Origin: Rhodospirillaceae bacterium
GTDB taxonomy: Bacteria > Pseudomonadota > Alphaproteobacteria > Kiloniellales > DSM-21159
Reading direction: 5' to 3'
DNA: 64,000 bases
Assembly: GCA_006969625.1 (NCBI GenBank)
Contig: CP030885.1
Location: 1,612,001 to 1,676,000 of the forward strand
The notes under the pieces are model-generated. The model saw only the letters and a list, made by a program, of their open reading frames with translations, had not been told where the DNA came from and did no database searches. The position numbers and the translations under genes are program-made. Below, piece by piece: positions 56,247 through 64,000 of this stretch (position 1 is its first letter; every line of letters begins with the position of its first letter).

Positions 56247-57200
56247 CTAGGCTTGGCGGAGACTGTCCGTCGCGCGACGGTTCCGGCGTCCGAGGGCTGC
56301 GACAACCATCCCGACCGAGACTACGATGACGCCTGCCCAAGCCGCCATGCTCGGGATTTCGCCCAGAAGCGGCATGGCCGCGATCGCGGTTGCGCAGGGG
56401 ACCGAAGCTGCAAAAAGCGCTGTTCCGGTCGCACCCAGGCTGACCACGGCGCGCGTATAGACGAGTATCGAGAGCGCACCGATGAGCACACCTTGGTAGA
56501 TGGTTTGCAGCAACAGGTCATCGAGACTCGCAGCAAAGAGCCCGGCTGCCTGCGTGACCGGAAGATAGACGGGCCAGAACACCAGCATGGAGAGCATCGC
56601 GACAATCGCCGCGGCCTGGAGCGGTGGAACCTTCAGGCGCTGTGCCATGACGCCGTAGGCCGACCAGCAGACCGACGCCAATAGCAGGCAAGCGTCGCCG
56701 AGCAGTTGCCTCGCGTCGGTCAGCGAAAGACTGTCGCTCGCCATCAGCGCGACCCCGAGGCCGATCAGAACGACACCCGGCAAGCCACGCCGCCAAGCGG
56801 TGCCGCGTGTCGACGCGACGACGATGAGGAAAGTGAACAGCGGCAGCGTTCCATGCAACAGCACCGCGCCATGGGCGGCGGGAGCCAGGAAGAGGCCGGC
56901 GTAGGCGAACAGCGCGAACCCGAGGCCGCCGAGGAAAGCGAGGCCGGCAGCCTGACGCAGCGTAAGCCCCGCCAGTCCGTGCTTCAGAAAGACGGGCACG
57001 AGCGCCAAGGCGCCACCCCCGAACCGCAGTGCTGCGAGGTCTTCGAGACCGAGATCGGTCCGAGCTCCGAGTCGCGAGACCAGAGTGAATCCGGCGAACA
57101 GGATGACGACCAGCAAAGCGCAACTCAGCCCGACGATGCGCTCGGCCGAGATTGTCGCTGGTTGCGCGGTCGTCGCTGCCGCCCTTCGCCCGCCCGTCAA
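56247..57200 (-). CDS. EamA-domain (DMT superfamily) transporter
   Basis: 317 residues with about ten membrane helices in two EamA repeats (LSCALLVVILFAGFTLVSRL; LLGDACLLLASVCWSAYGVMAQRL). It likely exports a metabolite or amino acid. The stop codon at 56247-56249 is inside the CTAG target duplication of the IS481 element, so the IS sits directly at the gene's 3' end without breaking it. Divergent from a LysR regulator at 57298, which may control it. Confidence 0.88.
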   Translation of the reverse strand: MTGGRRAAATTAQPATISAERIVGLSCALLVVILFAGFTLVSRLGARTDLGLEDLAALRFGGGALALVPVFLKHGLAGLTLRQAAGLAFLGGLGFALFAYAGLFLAPAAHGAVLLHGTLPLFTFLIVVASTRGTAWRRGLPGVVLIGLGVALMASDSLSLTDARQLLGDACLLLASVCWSAYGVMAQRLKVPPLQAAAIVAMLSMLVFWPVYLPVTQAAGLFAASLDDLLLQTIYQGVLIGALSILVYTRAVVSLGATGTALFAASVPCATAIAAMPLLGEIPSMAAWAGVIVVSVGMVVAALGRRNRRATDSLRQA

Positions 57201-57251
57201 AGGTCACTCTCCGGTCCCGATGTCCCGAGAGAGATCTATCGCGGTCAGGTG

Positions 57252-57290
57252 CATAAAGATAATATATGTTTTAGATAAAATAGCATAAGG
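57252..57290. promoter_or_regulatory. AT-rich divergent promoter region
   Basis: About 40 AT-rich bases (ATAATATATGTTTTAGATAA within) between the EamA and LysR starts, in an otherwise GC-rich sequence. It fits promoter and LysR-site functions; no exact site is claimed. Confidence 0.4.
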
Positions 57291-57297
57291 AAAATCG

Positions 57298-58146
57298 ATG
57301 AAGCTTCGGCATCTGGAGATCTTCGCAGCGGTGATCGAGTGCAGCGGTGTCTCCCGTGCCTCGAAACATCTCAACATGTCGCAACCCGCAGTATCGGCGG
57401 CAATCAGAGCGCTGGAAGAGGAGTTGTCCGTCGCACTTTTCGAGCGGTCGAGCGGCAGCCGAACCGTAAGGCCGACGGGGGTAGCGATGAGGCTTTACGT
57501 GCGCGCACGCGACATTCTGCAGCGCTGCGATGACGCGCGAAAAAGCGTCGCCGTGCCCGATGAGCGGCCGCCGAAGATCCGTGTCGGTGCGTTGCAGACC
57601 CTGCCTGCAAGCGCGGTCGCAGCCTTTCATGCGAAGCTGGTTCGAAGCCTGCCGGAATGGCGATGGGCGATCCGCGAAGGCGGCGCGCGTTCGCTCGCCG
57701 ACGCTTTGAAGGACGACCGTGTCGACATCGCCTGGACAGTTGTGGAGGAGAGTGCCCTCGACGCGCGCGTTCTTTGGCGAGAACCCTATGTGGCGATGTT
57801 GGCGAAACATCACCCTCTGGCGAAGCGCGGTAACCCTTCGCTGTGCATGTCGGAGTTGAATGGGCAGCCGATCGTGCTTCGCGGGCGCTGCGAGCTGCCC
57901 CGCTTTGCACTTCAGGATGCGGGACTGTCCGTCAGGCCGGCCGCGCGCGCCGAGCGCGACGAACTGGCGCTGTCGATGGTCGCCTGTGGCCTCGGTTTCG
58001 CAATAGCGCCGCGCAGTCTCGCGACGTCGGACGTGGTGGCCTTGCCGGTCGACGATCTGCGACTGTCGCGCCAGATCGGGCTCAAGTGGCGGCCGACGAT
58101 GTCGCCTGCCGCGATCGACGCGATCGCCGCTGTGCTGACGACCTGA
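57298..58146 (+). CDS. LysR family transcriptional regulator
   Basis: 282 residues. The N-terminal HTH is MKLRHLEIFAAVIECSGVSRAS, then MSQPAVSAAIRALEEEL and ALFERSS. The C-terminal substrate-binding fold follows. It is divergent from the EamA transporter gene, the classic arrangement for a LysR regulator and its target. Inducer unknown. Confidence 0.93.
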   Translation: MKLRHLEIFAAVIECSGVSRASKHLNMSQPAVSAAIRALEEELSVALFERSSGSRTVRPTGVAMRLYVRARDILQRCDDARKSVAVPDERPPKIRVGALQTLPASAVAAFHAKLVRSLPEWRWAIREGGARSLADALKDDRVDIAWTVVEESALDARVLWREPYVAMLAKHHPLAKRGNPSLCMSELNGQPIVLRGRCELPRFALQDAGLSVRPAARAERDELALSMVACGLGFAIAPRSLATSDVVALPVDDLRLSRQIGLKWRPTMSPAAIDAIAAVLTT

Positions 58147-58236
58147 CGGCCGGCAAACGCCGGCCCGTGCCGCGCCTGCGGCCATCGCCATCGTCCGTGC
58201 GGGCGATCTGCCCGTTCGAGCTTCGAGGACGCCGCC

Positions 58237-59151
58237 CTACGTCGCGCTCGCGGTCGGCGAGACCGATCCGTCTTGCCGGGCAAAGGGCACCGCAGACTGC
58301 GTGGTGAAACCGCGGCACAGATGGTCTGCCAGCAGCCGGGCCTGCCGCGACGGGCTCGGGCCGATCGAGAGCGTGACGTTGAAGTTCGGAAGCCTGGGCA
58401 AGCCGCAGGCCGGGGGAAGCTCTTCGATGCTGCTCGGTACCGCCGACGCCAGCAAAGCGCCGATCGCCATGTCCATGCGAATCATCGCGATCGTTGCGTC
58501 CCGGTTGTCGCTCTCGAAGACGCTCTTCCAAGCGCGTCCGGTCGCGTCCAGGGCTTCGAGCACCGCGGGTCGGAAGACACAGGCGGAACTGATCATCGAC
58601 AGCCGCAACGGCGTCTCCCAGACGGCTTTGCCGCCTCGTGCACCGACCCAGATCAAGCGATCGGCGTACAAGGTGTCACCGAGCTGATTGGACGGATGCT
58701 CCTCGAGCACGGCGAGGTCGATCTTGCCGCTCGCCACCCGCGCCTTGAGGTCCGCGGACGGAGCGCATCGCAATGCGATCTCGACGTCGGGGAACCGTTC
58801 GGCGAACGAGCGGAGCAACCGCGGTACCTTTTCCCCTCCGATCAGATCGAGCGGCACGCCGATCGCAACCTTACCGTCGCAGCAGGTATCGGTCATCTCC
58901 GACCAGATCGTGTCGTTCAACGTCAGCATGCGACGGGCCCTGCCGAGCAGCCGCTCTCCGGCTTCGGTCAAGACTAGCCGATGCTTGCCACGCTCGAAGA
59001 GCGCCACGCCGAGCTGCTGTTCGAGCTTCTTGATCTGCTGGCTTACAGCCCCTTGCGTCAAGTTCAGCACCTGACCGGTTTGGGTCATGTTCGCGGTTTC
59101 GGCCACCGTGACGAAGGTGCGCAGCCACTGGGTATCGAGATTGCGGCTCAC
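58237..59151 (-). CDS. LysR family transcriptional regulator
   Basis: 304 residues. HTH: QWLRTFVTVAETANMTQTG, then LTQGAVSQQIKKLEQQL and ALFERGKHRL. A substrate-binding domain follows. It is divergent from the LysE exporter gene; the 95-base AT-rich spacer (59152-59246) probably carries both promoters and its site. The pair recalls ArgP/LysE-type control. Confidence 0.93.
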   Translation of the reverse strand: MSRNLDTQWLRTFVTVAETANMTQTGQVLNLTQGAVSQQIKKLEQQLGVALFERGKHRLVLTEAGERLLGRARRMLTLNDTIWSEMTDTCCDGKVAIGVPLDLIGGEKVPRLLRSFAERFPDVEIALRCAPSADLKARVASGKIDLAVLEEHPSNQLGDTLYADRLIWVGARGGKAVWETPLRLSMISSACVFRPAVLEALDATGRAWKSVFESDNRDATIAMIRMDMAIGALLASAVPSSIEELPPACGLPRLPNFNVTLSIGPSPSRQARLLADHLCRGFTTQSAVPFARQDGSVSPTASAT

Positions 59152-59246
59152 GGCAATTAGACTTTCTCATTTGGGTCATTGCACAGAATAGTTTCCATTA
59201 TAGAACGTGACAACCCATCCTCGATCGGACTCGATCGACAGGGTGA

Positions 59247-59855
59247 GTGCGCTTGGACCTCTTGGCGTCGTTCTTGTTGTTTGCGGCCGTGGCGACATTG
59301 AGCCCGGGCGGCGCCACGGCGCTCGCGACGTCGTCGGGCATGCGTCACGGTGTGAGCGGCAGCCTTCCTCTCATCCTGGGCATGATGTTCGGGATGATGA
59401 CGATCACGGCCGCCTCCGCCTTCGGTCTCGGCAGTCTGCTTCTCGCCTATCCCGGCTTCCGCCTTGGCCTTGCAGCCCTCGGCACCGCCTACTTCCTATG
59501 GCTCGCCTGGAAGATCGGCGGAAGCGGTGCGCCGGCGCTCGACGAGGATCGCACCGAGCCTCCGATCGGTTTTGCGGCCGGCATCCTCCTGTTGTGGCTC
59601 AATCCGAAGGCCTGGACGATGGCGCTGAGCTCGGCCGCATCCTTCGGCGGGCTGGCTAACGACCCTGTACGCTTGGCCTTGATCCTCTCTTCGACGTTTG
59701 CCGTGTTCGGCATCGGTTCGCTGACGCTTTGGGCCTTAGGTGGCGCGGCGTTGGCGCGGCGCCTGACTTCGCCGTTCCAGTGGCGTGTCCTGAATCTCGT
59801 TCTGGCCGCGCTATTGCTCGTCTCGATCTTGCCCGTGTGGGCGGACTTCCTCTGA
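59247..59855 (+). CDS. LysE/RhtB family amino acid exporter
   Basis: 202 residues from GTG 59247. Six membrane helices; the N-terminal SPGGATALATSSGMRHG is a variant of the family's PGP...RG segment. Likely exports an amino acid or analogue. The enoyl-CoA hydratase gene follows after 29 bases, so they form an operon. Confidence 0.88.
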   Translation: MRLDLLASFLLFAAVATLSPGGATALATSSGMRHGVSGSLPLILGMMFGMMTITAASAFGLGSLLLAYPGFRLGLAALGTAYFLWLAWKIGGSGAPALDEDRTEPPIGFAAGILLLWLNPKAWTMALSSAASFGGLANDPVRLALILSSTFAVFGIGSLTLWALGGAALARRLTSPFQWRVLNLVLAALLLVSILPVWADFL

Positions 59856-59884
59856 AAGCGACTAGAGAACGACTGGAGTTCGAA

Positions 59885-60691
59885 ATGAACGATGTGCTGC
59901 TGATCGATGTTGACGGTCCAATTGCCACGTTGACGCTCAATCGGCCCGACAAACTGAACGCCATCAGCTACGAATTGGCGGACGCCCTTTCCGCGGCGCT
60001 CGATCACTTGGAAGCGCGGTCGGATGTCCGCGTCGTCATCCTTACCGGGGCTGGCGATCGTGCATTTTGCGCCGGGGCCGACATCCCGCAATTCGCGAAG
60101 AGCATCGAGCTCGGACGTGAAGCCGCGGTGCAGGACTTCGTTCGTCGCGGGCAGAGGCTGACGGGCCAGATCGAAGCGCTGCGAACGCCGGTCATCGTCG
60201 CGGTCAATGGCCTCGCTTACGGGGGTGGTTGCGAGATCACCGAGGCGGCGCCGATCGCGCTCGCGGCGAGCGAGGCTGTCTTCGCCAAACCGGAAGTCTT
60301 GCTCGGCATGCCCCCAACCTTTGGCGGCACGCAGCGGCTCGCGCGGCAAGCCGGGCGCAAGCGGTCGTTGGAACTCCTCCTTACCGGGGAGAGCTTCGGC
60401 GCCGAGCGCGCGCTGGAAATGGGACTGGTGAATGCCGTCGTGCCGCGCAGCGAACTTTTCGAGGCGGTGCGCGATCTGGCGACAAGAATTGCCGCGCAGG
60501 AACCGGAAGCGGTCGCCGCGATCCTCACAGCCACGACACGCGGCATCAACGTGCCGATCGACGAGGGACTGCGCATGGAGCGCGAGGCCTTCGCTCAGTT
60601 GGTCGGGAGCCGGGCGTTGCGCGAAGGTCTGGGGCGCTGGATCGATGCGCATCCGGCGCGGGAGCGGCGCCAAGGTCGGACCGGGAGCTGA
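59885..60691 (+). CDS. Enoyl-CoA hydratase/isomerase family protein
   Basis: 268 residues from ATG 59885. The crotonase oxyanion blocks are GAGDRAFCAGADIPQFAK and GLAYGGGCEITEAAPIALA; the catalytic Glu position is in PEVLLGMPPTFGGTQRLAR. It acts on acyl-CoA, but the exact reaction (hydration, isomerisation or other) is unclear. Confidence 0.92.
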   Translation: MNDVLLIDVDGPIATLTLNRPDKLNAISYELADALSAALDHLEARSDVRVVILTGAGDRAFCAGADIPQFAKSIELGREAAVQDFVRRGQRLTGQIEALRTPVIVAVNGLAYGGGCEITEAAPIALAASEAVFAKPEVLLGMPPTFGGTQRLARQAGRKRSLELLLTGESFGAERALEMGLVNAVVPRSELFEAVRDLATRIAAQEPEAVAAILTATTRGINVPIDEGLRMEREAFAQLVGSRALREGLGRWIDAHPARERRQGRTGS

Positions 60692-60697
60692 CCGCGT

Positions 60698-61017
60698 TCA
60701 GCCGTGCAACCGCCGGCGATCGCCGTAAAAAGGGGGATCGAAGCGCGCCTCCCCCGGCACATCCTCGGTGCGATCTCGTGCTTGTGCCAGATGGCGTCGG
60801 GCACCCTCGAGGTCGGGCTTGGGCTCGGACCGGGCGAGCGTCGCCCGCTGTGCGGCAGCACGACGAGTGTCGGATCGGCAGCGACAAGCCTGGCCGGGCG
60901 TGACGGCGCGATCGTAAGGGCAATGACCAGACGGTCCGGCCGCTCCCGGAGACTGCCCGCACTCGCGGCCTCGTCGGTGCCTGTCGACGACGGCAATCCC
61001 GCGGACCGGGACGACAT
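60698..61017 (-). other. Gene-free stretch with a possible LysR-type remnant
   Basis: About 360 bases between the stops of the hydratase and hydrolase genes. In the minus strand, LVAADPTLVVLPHSG and then AIWHKHEIAPR resemble the end of a LysR ligand domain (the late WH segment). Frames are broken, so if real, it is decayed. No other feature seen. Confidence 0.3.
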
Positions 61018-61053
61018 GCCAGCGCGCGATTCGGCGACCGGCCTTACCGAGTC

Positions 61054-61893
61054 TCAGTCCGGATCGGCTGCCTTCGCGGTGCTCAGGAACTCGCTCAGGA
61101 CGCCGCCAACCGACTGCGGTGCCTCCATTGGCGCAAGGTGACCGGTCGGGAGTTCGAGATACCGCGCCCCTGCGATCGAGTCGGCAAGGCGACGCGCGTG
61201 GGATGGAGCGACCATGTGATCGAGCGTACAGCCGACCACAAGGGTGGGCGCCTTGATGCGGGTGGCCTGTTCGGTGACGTCGAGCGTCAGGTCGAGATCG
61301 ATCTGCCGGGCCAAACCGGGCCAGTTCGCCGTCTCGAGGGTCGCCTGAATGGCCTCTTCGATTCCCTTCTCGCCCAGATCCGCGACGGTATCTGGAGCGA
61401 GTCCGGTCAGAAGAATGAGACGCGCCAGCGCCGAGCGATTCGTCGCCGCCAAATCGCGCCAGAGTTCGAACTGGAGCCTCAGTCGCGGGTCGTTCGCCGA
61501 CGCGAAACCCGCGATCAGCGTGAGGGAGCGAACGAGGTCCGGGTACTCCGCAGCGATGTGCGTCGCCACGGCTGCGCCCAGGGAAAAGCCCACCAGATGG
61601 AACGGCACCGCTCCGGCGTGTTCTGCGGCAGTCCTCACCTGGCCGGCAAGATAGGCCACGGTAAGCGGTCGTCCGTCGTCGACGGTCGCGCCGGATCCCG
61701 AATAGTCGGGCCGCACGACGGTCCAATCGGCCGAGAGCCGTTCGGCGAGCGTGCCCCAGTTGGATTCCGAGTCGCCGCCCGTGCCGTGAACGAGAACCAG
61801 CGCCGGTCCGGTGCCATCCTTTCTGTAGGTGACCTCGGCACCCTGAAAACCGACTTGGCCTAGGGCGTTCACGGCCGGCTCCGATACGAGCAT
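61054..61893 (-). CDS. Alpha/beta hydrolase
   Basis: 279 residues from ATG 61893. LVLVHGTGGDSESNW forms the oxyanion region, LVGFSLGAAVATH the nucleophile elbow, and ELPTGHLAPMEAP the catalytic His. Similar to ester/lactone hydrolases and haloperoxidase-like enzymes. It overlaps the end of the DoxX gene by 25 bases, so the three minus-strand genes 62809-61054 form an operon. Confidence 0.88.
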   Translation of the reverse strand: MLVSEPAVNALGQVGFQGAEVTYRKDGTGPALVLVHGTGGDSESNWGTLAERLSADWTVVRPDYSGSGATVDDGRPLTVAYLAGQVRTAAEHAGAVPFHLVGFSLGAAVATHIAAEYPDLVRSLTLIAGFASANDPRLRLQFELWRDLAATNRSALARLILLTGLAPDTVADLGEKGIEEAIQATLETANWPGLARQIDLDLTLDVTEQATRIKAPTLVVGCTLDHMVAPSHARRLADSIAGARYLELPTGHLAPMEAPQSVGGVLSEFLSTAKAADPD

Positions 61894-62360
61894 CCGACCA
61901 AGAGGGCGCAGGCAGCCGCCGTAAAGACGCTGTAGTTCAAGGGTAGCTTTGGCGTCAGGAATAGCCCCATGGTCGCTCCGAATGCGGTCAGCAAAGCGGC
62001 GCTGGCGAATGCCGCGAGGCGCACGAACGGTCCCGTCAGCAGGGCCACGCCCAGAAGCGCTTCGAGTCCGGTGACGATCCATGCGAGCGGCAGGACCGTC
62101 GTGTCGGGAAGCCACGGATTGAGCGCCCTTACGTCTTGAGAAAAGCGCTCCATGGACCCCCAATCGACGCCGATCGCCTCGACCGGGCCCCAAATGCCCA
62201 ACCGGTCGGCGACCGCCGAGAAGAATGCCGTAGCCAGTGCGATGCGGGCGCACCAGAGGCTCCAGCAAAGCGTCCGGCTCGAACGCTTTGAGAGGCCGTC
62301 GCCGCCACGGGCGAAGCGGTCGAGCGGCGGAGTGTGGCGCGTTCGAACTTCGCTTTCCAT
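61869..62360 (-). CDS. DoxX family membrane protein
   Basis: 163 residues from ATG 62360 with four membrane helices (IALATAFFSAVADRLGIWG, LAWIVTGLEALLGVALLTG, AAFASAALLTAFGATMGLF, FTAAACALLVG). DoxX proteins are small membrane proteins, some linked to quinone or thiosulfate oxidation or redox stress. It lies between AhpD-like and hydrolase genes. Confidence 0.8.
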   Translation of the reverse strand: MESEVRTRHTPPLDRFARGGDGLSKRSSRTLCWSLWCARIALATAFFSAVADRLGIWGPVEAIGVDWGSMERFSQDVRALNPWLPDTTVLPLAWIVTGLEALLGVALLTGPFVRLAAFASAALLTAFGATMGLFLTPKLPLNYSVFTAAACALLVGCSYRSRP

Positions 62361-62368
62361 GATCGCGT

Positions 62369-62809
62369 TTAAGAATGCTTGTATCGGAAGCTGATCGCGA
62401 ACCGGTTCCAGGCGTTGATCTGTGCGATCACTGTGGTCAGATCGACCATCTCCTTGTCGCTGAAGTGCGTGCGCACTTCGTCGAAGAGCTCGTCTGGCGC
62501 GTGGTTTTCCGAGATCTTGGTAAGCGCGTCGGTCCAAGCCAGAGCAGCGCGCTCGCGCGTCGAGTAAAGCGAGGACTCCGGCCAGCCGTCGAGCAGATAG
62601 AGACGTTGTTCGGTCTCCCCCGCTTTGCGCGCGTCTTTCGAGTGCAGGTCGAGGCAGAAGGCGCAGCCGTTGATCTGCGAGGCGCGCATTTTGACCAGTT
62701 CGACGAGGGGACCTTCCAGCCCACAGGTCTTGATGTAATTCTCGACCGTCATCATGGCCTTCATGGCGTCCGGTGCGGCCTGGTACGCATCGATCCGGTC
62801 GGTCTTCAT
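62369..62809 (-). CDS. Carboxymuconolactone decarboxylase/AhpD family protein
   Basis: 146 residues from ATG 62809. The AhpD-type active site is SQINGCAFCLDLHSKDARK, with the CxxC pair and His. Likely alkylhydroperoxidase-type reductant activity. It is first in the minus-strand operon with DoxX. Confidence 0.9.
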   Translation of the reverse strand: MKTDRIDAYQAAPDAMKAMMTVENYIKTCGLEGPLVELVKMRASQINGCAFCLDLHSKDARKAGETEQRLYLLDGWPESSLYSTRERAALAWTDALTKISENHAPDELFDEVRTHFSDKEMVDLTTVIAQINAWNRFAISFRYKHS

Positions 62810-63061
62810 GGCTGTGGCTCCGTTCGGCTTTTTTTCTCGGTCTGGGCGTTTCGGCAACGCCCATGCGCTGACTCGACTAGCTGACGCGCTTGAACTACGA
62901 AAGAGAATAATTGGCATACGAGACATTACGTTTTGTATTGGACTGTCATGCGATGGTTCGCTCCCCGTCGGTCCCTCAGGGCACATGAGAGTCCCGGGTG
63001 GGTGTTGAACTTGCCCCCGACGCTGGACCACTCGAACCGAGAAAATCCCGGCTGTTTCGCC

Positions 63062-63871
63062 TCAGGGCAGGCATGCCTGGCCTGAGGCGAGAGCCAGCTC
63101 GACCGGGGCTTTGTGGCCGATCGAGCTGTGCGGCCGGACCTCGTTGTAGTCGCGCCGCCACGCCTCAGACTTTGATCGTGCATCCTCCAGGCTCAGGAAC
63201 CAAGACGCATCCAGGCACTCGGCCCTGAACTTGCGGTCAAATGACTCCACAAAGGCATTGTCGGTGGGCTTGCCTGGCCGCGAGAAGTCCAGGACCACGC
63301 CGTTCATGTAGGCCCATAGATCGAGGTCCTTGCTGACGAACTCGGGACCGTTGTCGACCCGGATCGTCTTCGGTGTCCCATAGAGCGCCGTCACCCGCTC
63401 CAGGGTCTCGACGACGTCTGAGCCACGGTAGCTCTGACGCACCTCTATCGCCGGCGACAGGCGGCTGAACGCGTCGACCACCGTGAGGATACGGATGCGT
63501 CGGCCGTCGAACAGCTGGTCGGACATGAAATCCATCGCCCACACCTCGTTCGCCGCGACGGCTGGCGATCGATCCTCGCGCAGCTTCGCCGACACCTTGC
63601 GCTTCGGCACCTTGTTGCGCAGCTGCAGGCCTTCCTCGCAGTAGAGCCGGTAGACCCGTTTCGCGTTGAGCGTCCAGCCCTCCCGGCGCAGCAACACGTG
63701 GATGCGTCGGTAGCCGTAGCGGACCCGGGTCTCGGCGATCTCGCCGATCCGTCGTGTCAGACAGGCCTGCGACGGGCGGCGGTTCTTGTCGTGATAGCTC
63801 GAGGGATCGGTCTTCAGGACGGCGCAAGCGCGCCGGATGCTGACCTTCCAGATCGCCCGAAGCTCGTCCAC
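63062..63871 (-). CDS. IS3-family transposase OrfB (integrase core)
   Basis: 269 residues from GTG 63871; in life it is probably made by frameshifting from orfA, as the frame stays open upstream to overlap it. DDE residues lie in WAMDFMSDQLFDGRRI, IRVDNGPEFVSKDLDLW and AFVESFDRKFRAECL. A typical HTH_21-like region (RYGYRRIHVLLRREGW) is present. It appears intact. Confidence 0.92.
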   Translation of the reverse strand: MDELRAIWKVSIRRACAVLKTDPSSYHDKNRRPSQACLTRRIGEIAETRVRYGYRRIHVLLRREGWTLNAKRVYRLYCEEGLQLRNKVPKRKVSAKLREDRSPAVAANEVWAMDFMSDQLFDGRRIRILTVVDAFSRLSPAIEVRQSYRGSDVVETLERVTALYGTPKTIRVDNGPEFVSKDLDLWAYMNGVVLDFSRPGKPTDNAFVESFDRKFRAECLDASWFLSLEDARSKSEAWRRDYNEVRPHSSIGHKAPVELALASGQACLP

Positions 63872-63929
63872 CAGCTGCCGTCGCCGCGCAGGCCTCAGAG
63901 CTTTTCTCGCACGAGCGCTGCGCGCGCCG

Positions 63930-64000
63930 CTACACGGCCTGAAGCATCTCCTTGTCCAGGCTCAGGTCCGCGACCAGCCGCTTCAGGCGCTGGTTCTCCT
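63930..64000 (-). CDS. IS3-family OrfA, C-terminal end
   Basis: The last 22 codons, ENQRLKRLVADLSLDKEMLQ then AV and stop at 63930, are the standard end of OrfA with its leucine-zipper/coiled-coil tail. The rest lies outside the window. Confidence 0.75.
   Translation of the reverse strand, partial: ENQRLKRLVADLSLDKEMLQAV

Larger units (their letters stand above)
62954..64000 (-). mobile_element. IS3-family insertion sequence, right part (continues beyond the window)
   Basis: From the window end leftward: the end of orfA, an intact orfB (63062-63871), the single copy of the 50-base unit ending at 63006, and a tail of homology with the remnant at 8304-8353. The shared tail ends at about 62954 with TGGTTCGCTCCCC on the plus strand, which I take as the right inverted-repeat end. 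Orientation is inverted relative to the remnant at 7912-8353. Confidence 0.8.

Overview
The window looks like a chromosomal segment of a high-GC alphaproteobacterium. The gene set ppk, ppx, rnd and aspS together with fhs, agmatine deiminase, hut genes and many dehydrogenases would fit a Rhodospirillales-like lineage, but this is inferred from gene content only. The part from about 29 to 54 kb has strongly GC-rich third codon positions and reads as ancestral core genome. The flanks at 1-28 kb and 55-64 kb look more mixed by eye and carry mobile-element debris. No tRNA, rRNA or CRISPR array was found.

Layout. (1) 1-7.9 kb is a catabolic block: the end of a cystathionine beta-lyase, a TetR regulator, a GMC alcohol oxidoreductase plus aldehyde dehydrogenase pair, and a divergent operon with an Asp/Glu-racemase-like protein and a three-subunit flavin/iron-sulfur amine or amino-acid dehydrogenase of the HcnABC / opine oxidase / D-hydroxyproline dehydrogenase type. 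(2) 7.9-8.35 kb is the decayed right end of an IS3-family element. (3) 8.6-27.1 kb is the centre of interest, a gene cluster with the hallmark set of toxoflavin-type 7-azapteridine (pyrimidotriazine) biosynthesis: a FGE-like ToxD, GTP cyclohydrolase II (ToxB), a WD40 protein (ToxC) and a RibD-like deaminase/reductase (ToxE), coupled to an FMN reductase. Around this core lie a LuxR-flavodoxin fusion regulator, an unknown 469-residue protein, an MFS exporter, a VOC-domain protein that could give self-resistance, two SAM methyltransferases, a second WD40 protein with a 111-residue partner, and a P5C-reductase-like protein with both subunits of B12-dependent lysine 5,6-aminomutase. That combination is not one I know. 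(4) 27.1-29 kb is a scar: truncated ORFs, a 30-bp tandem repeat, a frameshifted gene and a broken tyrosine recombinase.

(5) 29-55 kb is core: polyphosphate metabolism (ppk, ppx), a membrane alpha/beta hydrolase, an M23 peptidase, RNase D, AspRS, a lipoprotein, agmatine deiminase, a diguanylate cyclase, a nitrilase, formate-THF ligase, small secreted proteins, an orphan molybdenum hydroxylase large subunit, and histidine degradation (hutU, hutG). (6) 55.2-56.25 kb is an intact IS481-family element with 24-bp inverted repeats and a CTAG duplication, sitting exactly at the stop codon of an EamA transporter gene. (7) 57-62.8 kb holds two LysR regulators, a LysE exporter, an enoyl-CoA hydratase, an alpha/beta hydrolase, a DoxX protein and an AhpD-like protein. 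(8) 62.95 kb to the end is a better preserved copy of the IS3-family element, in inverted orientation relative to the fragment at 8 kb.

Reading of the 8.6-27 kb region: GTP would be opened by the GCH II homolog, then deaminated and reduced by the RibD homolog as in early riboflavin synthesis, and diverted into an azapteridine. Methyltransferases, the FMN reductase and the WD40/FGE proteins would finish and support it, with the MFS protein exporting and the VOC protein protecting. The aminomutase arm suggests an amino-acid-derived part or a second product. All function in this region is inferred from family membership.
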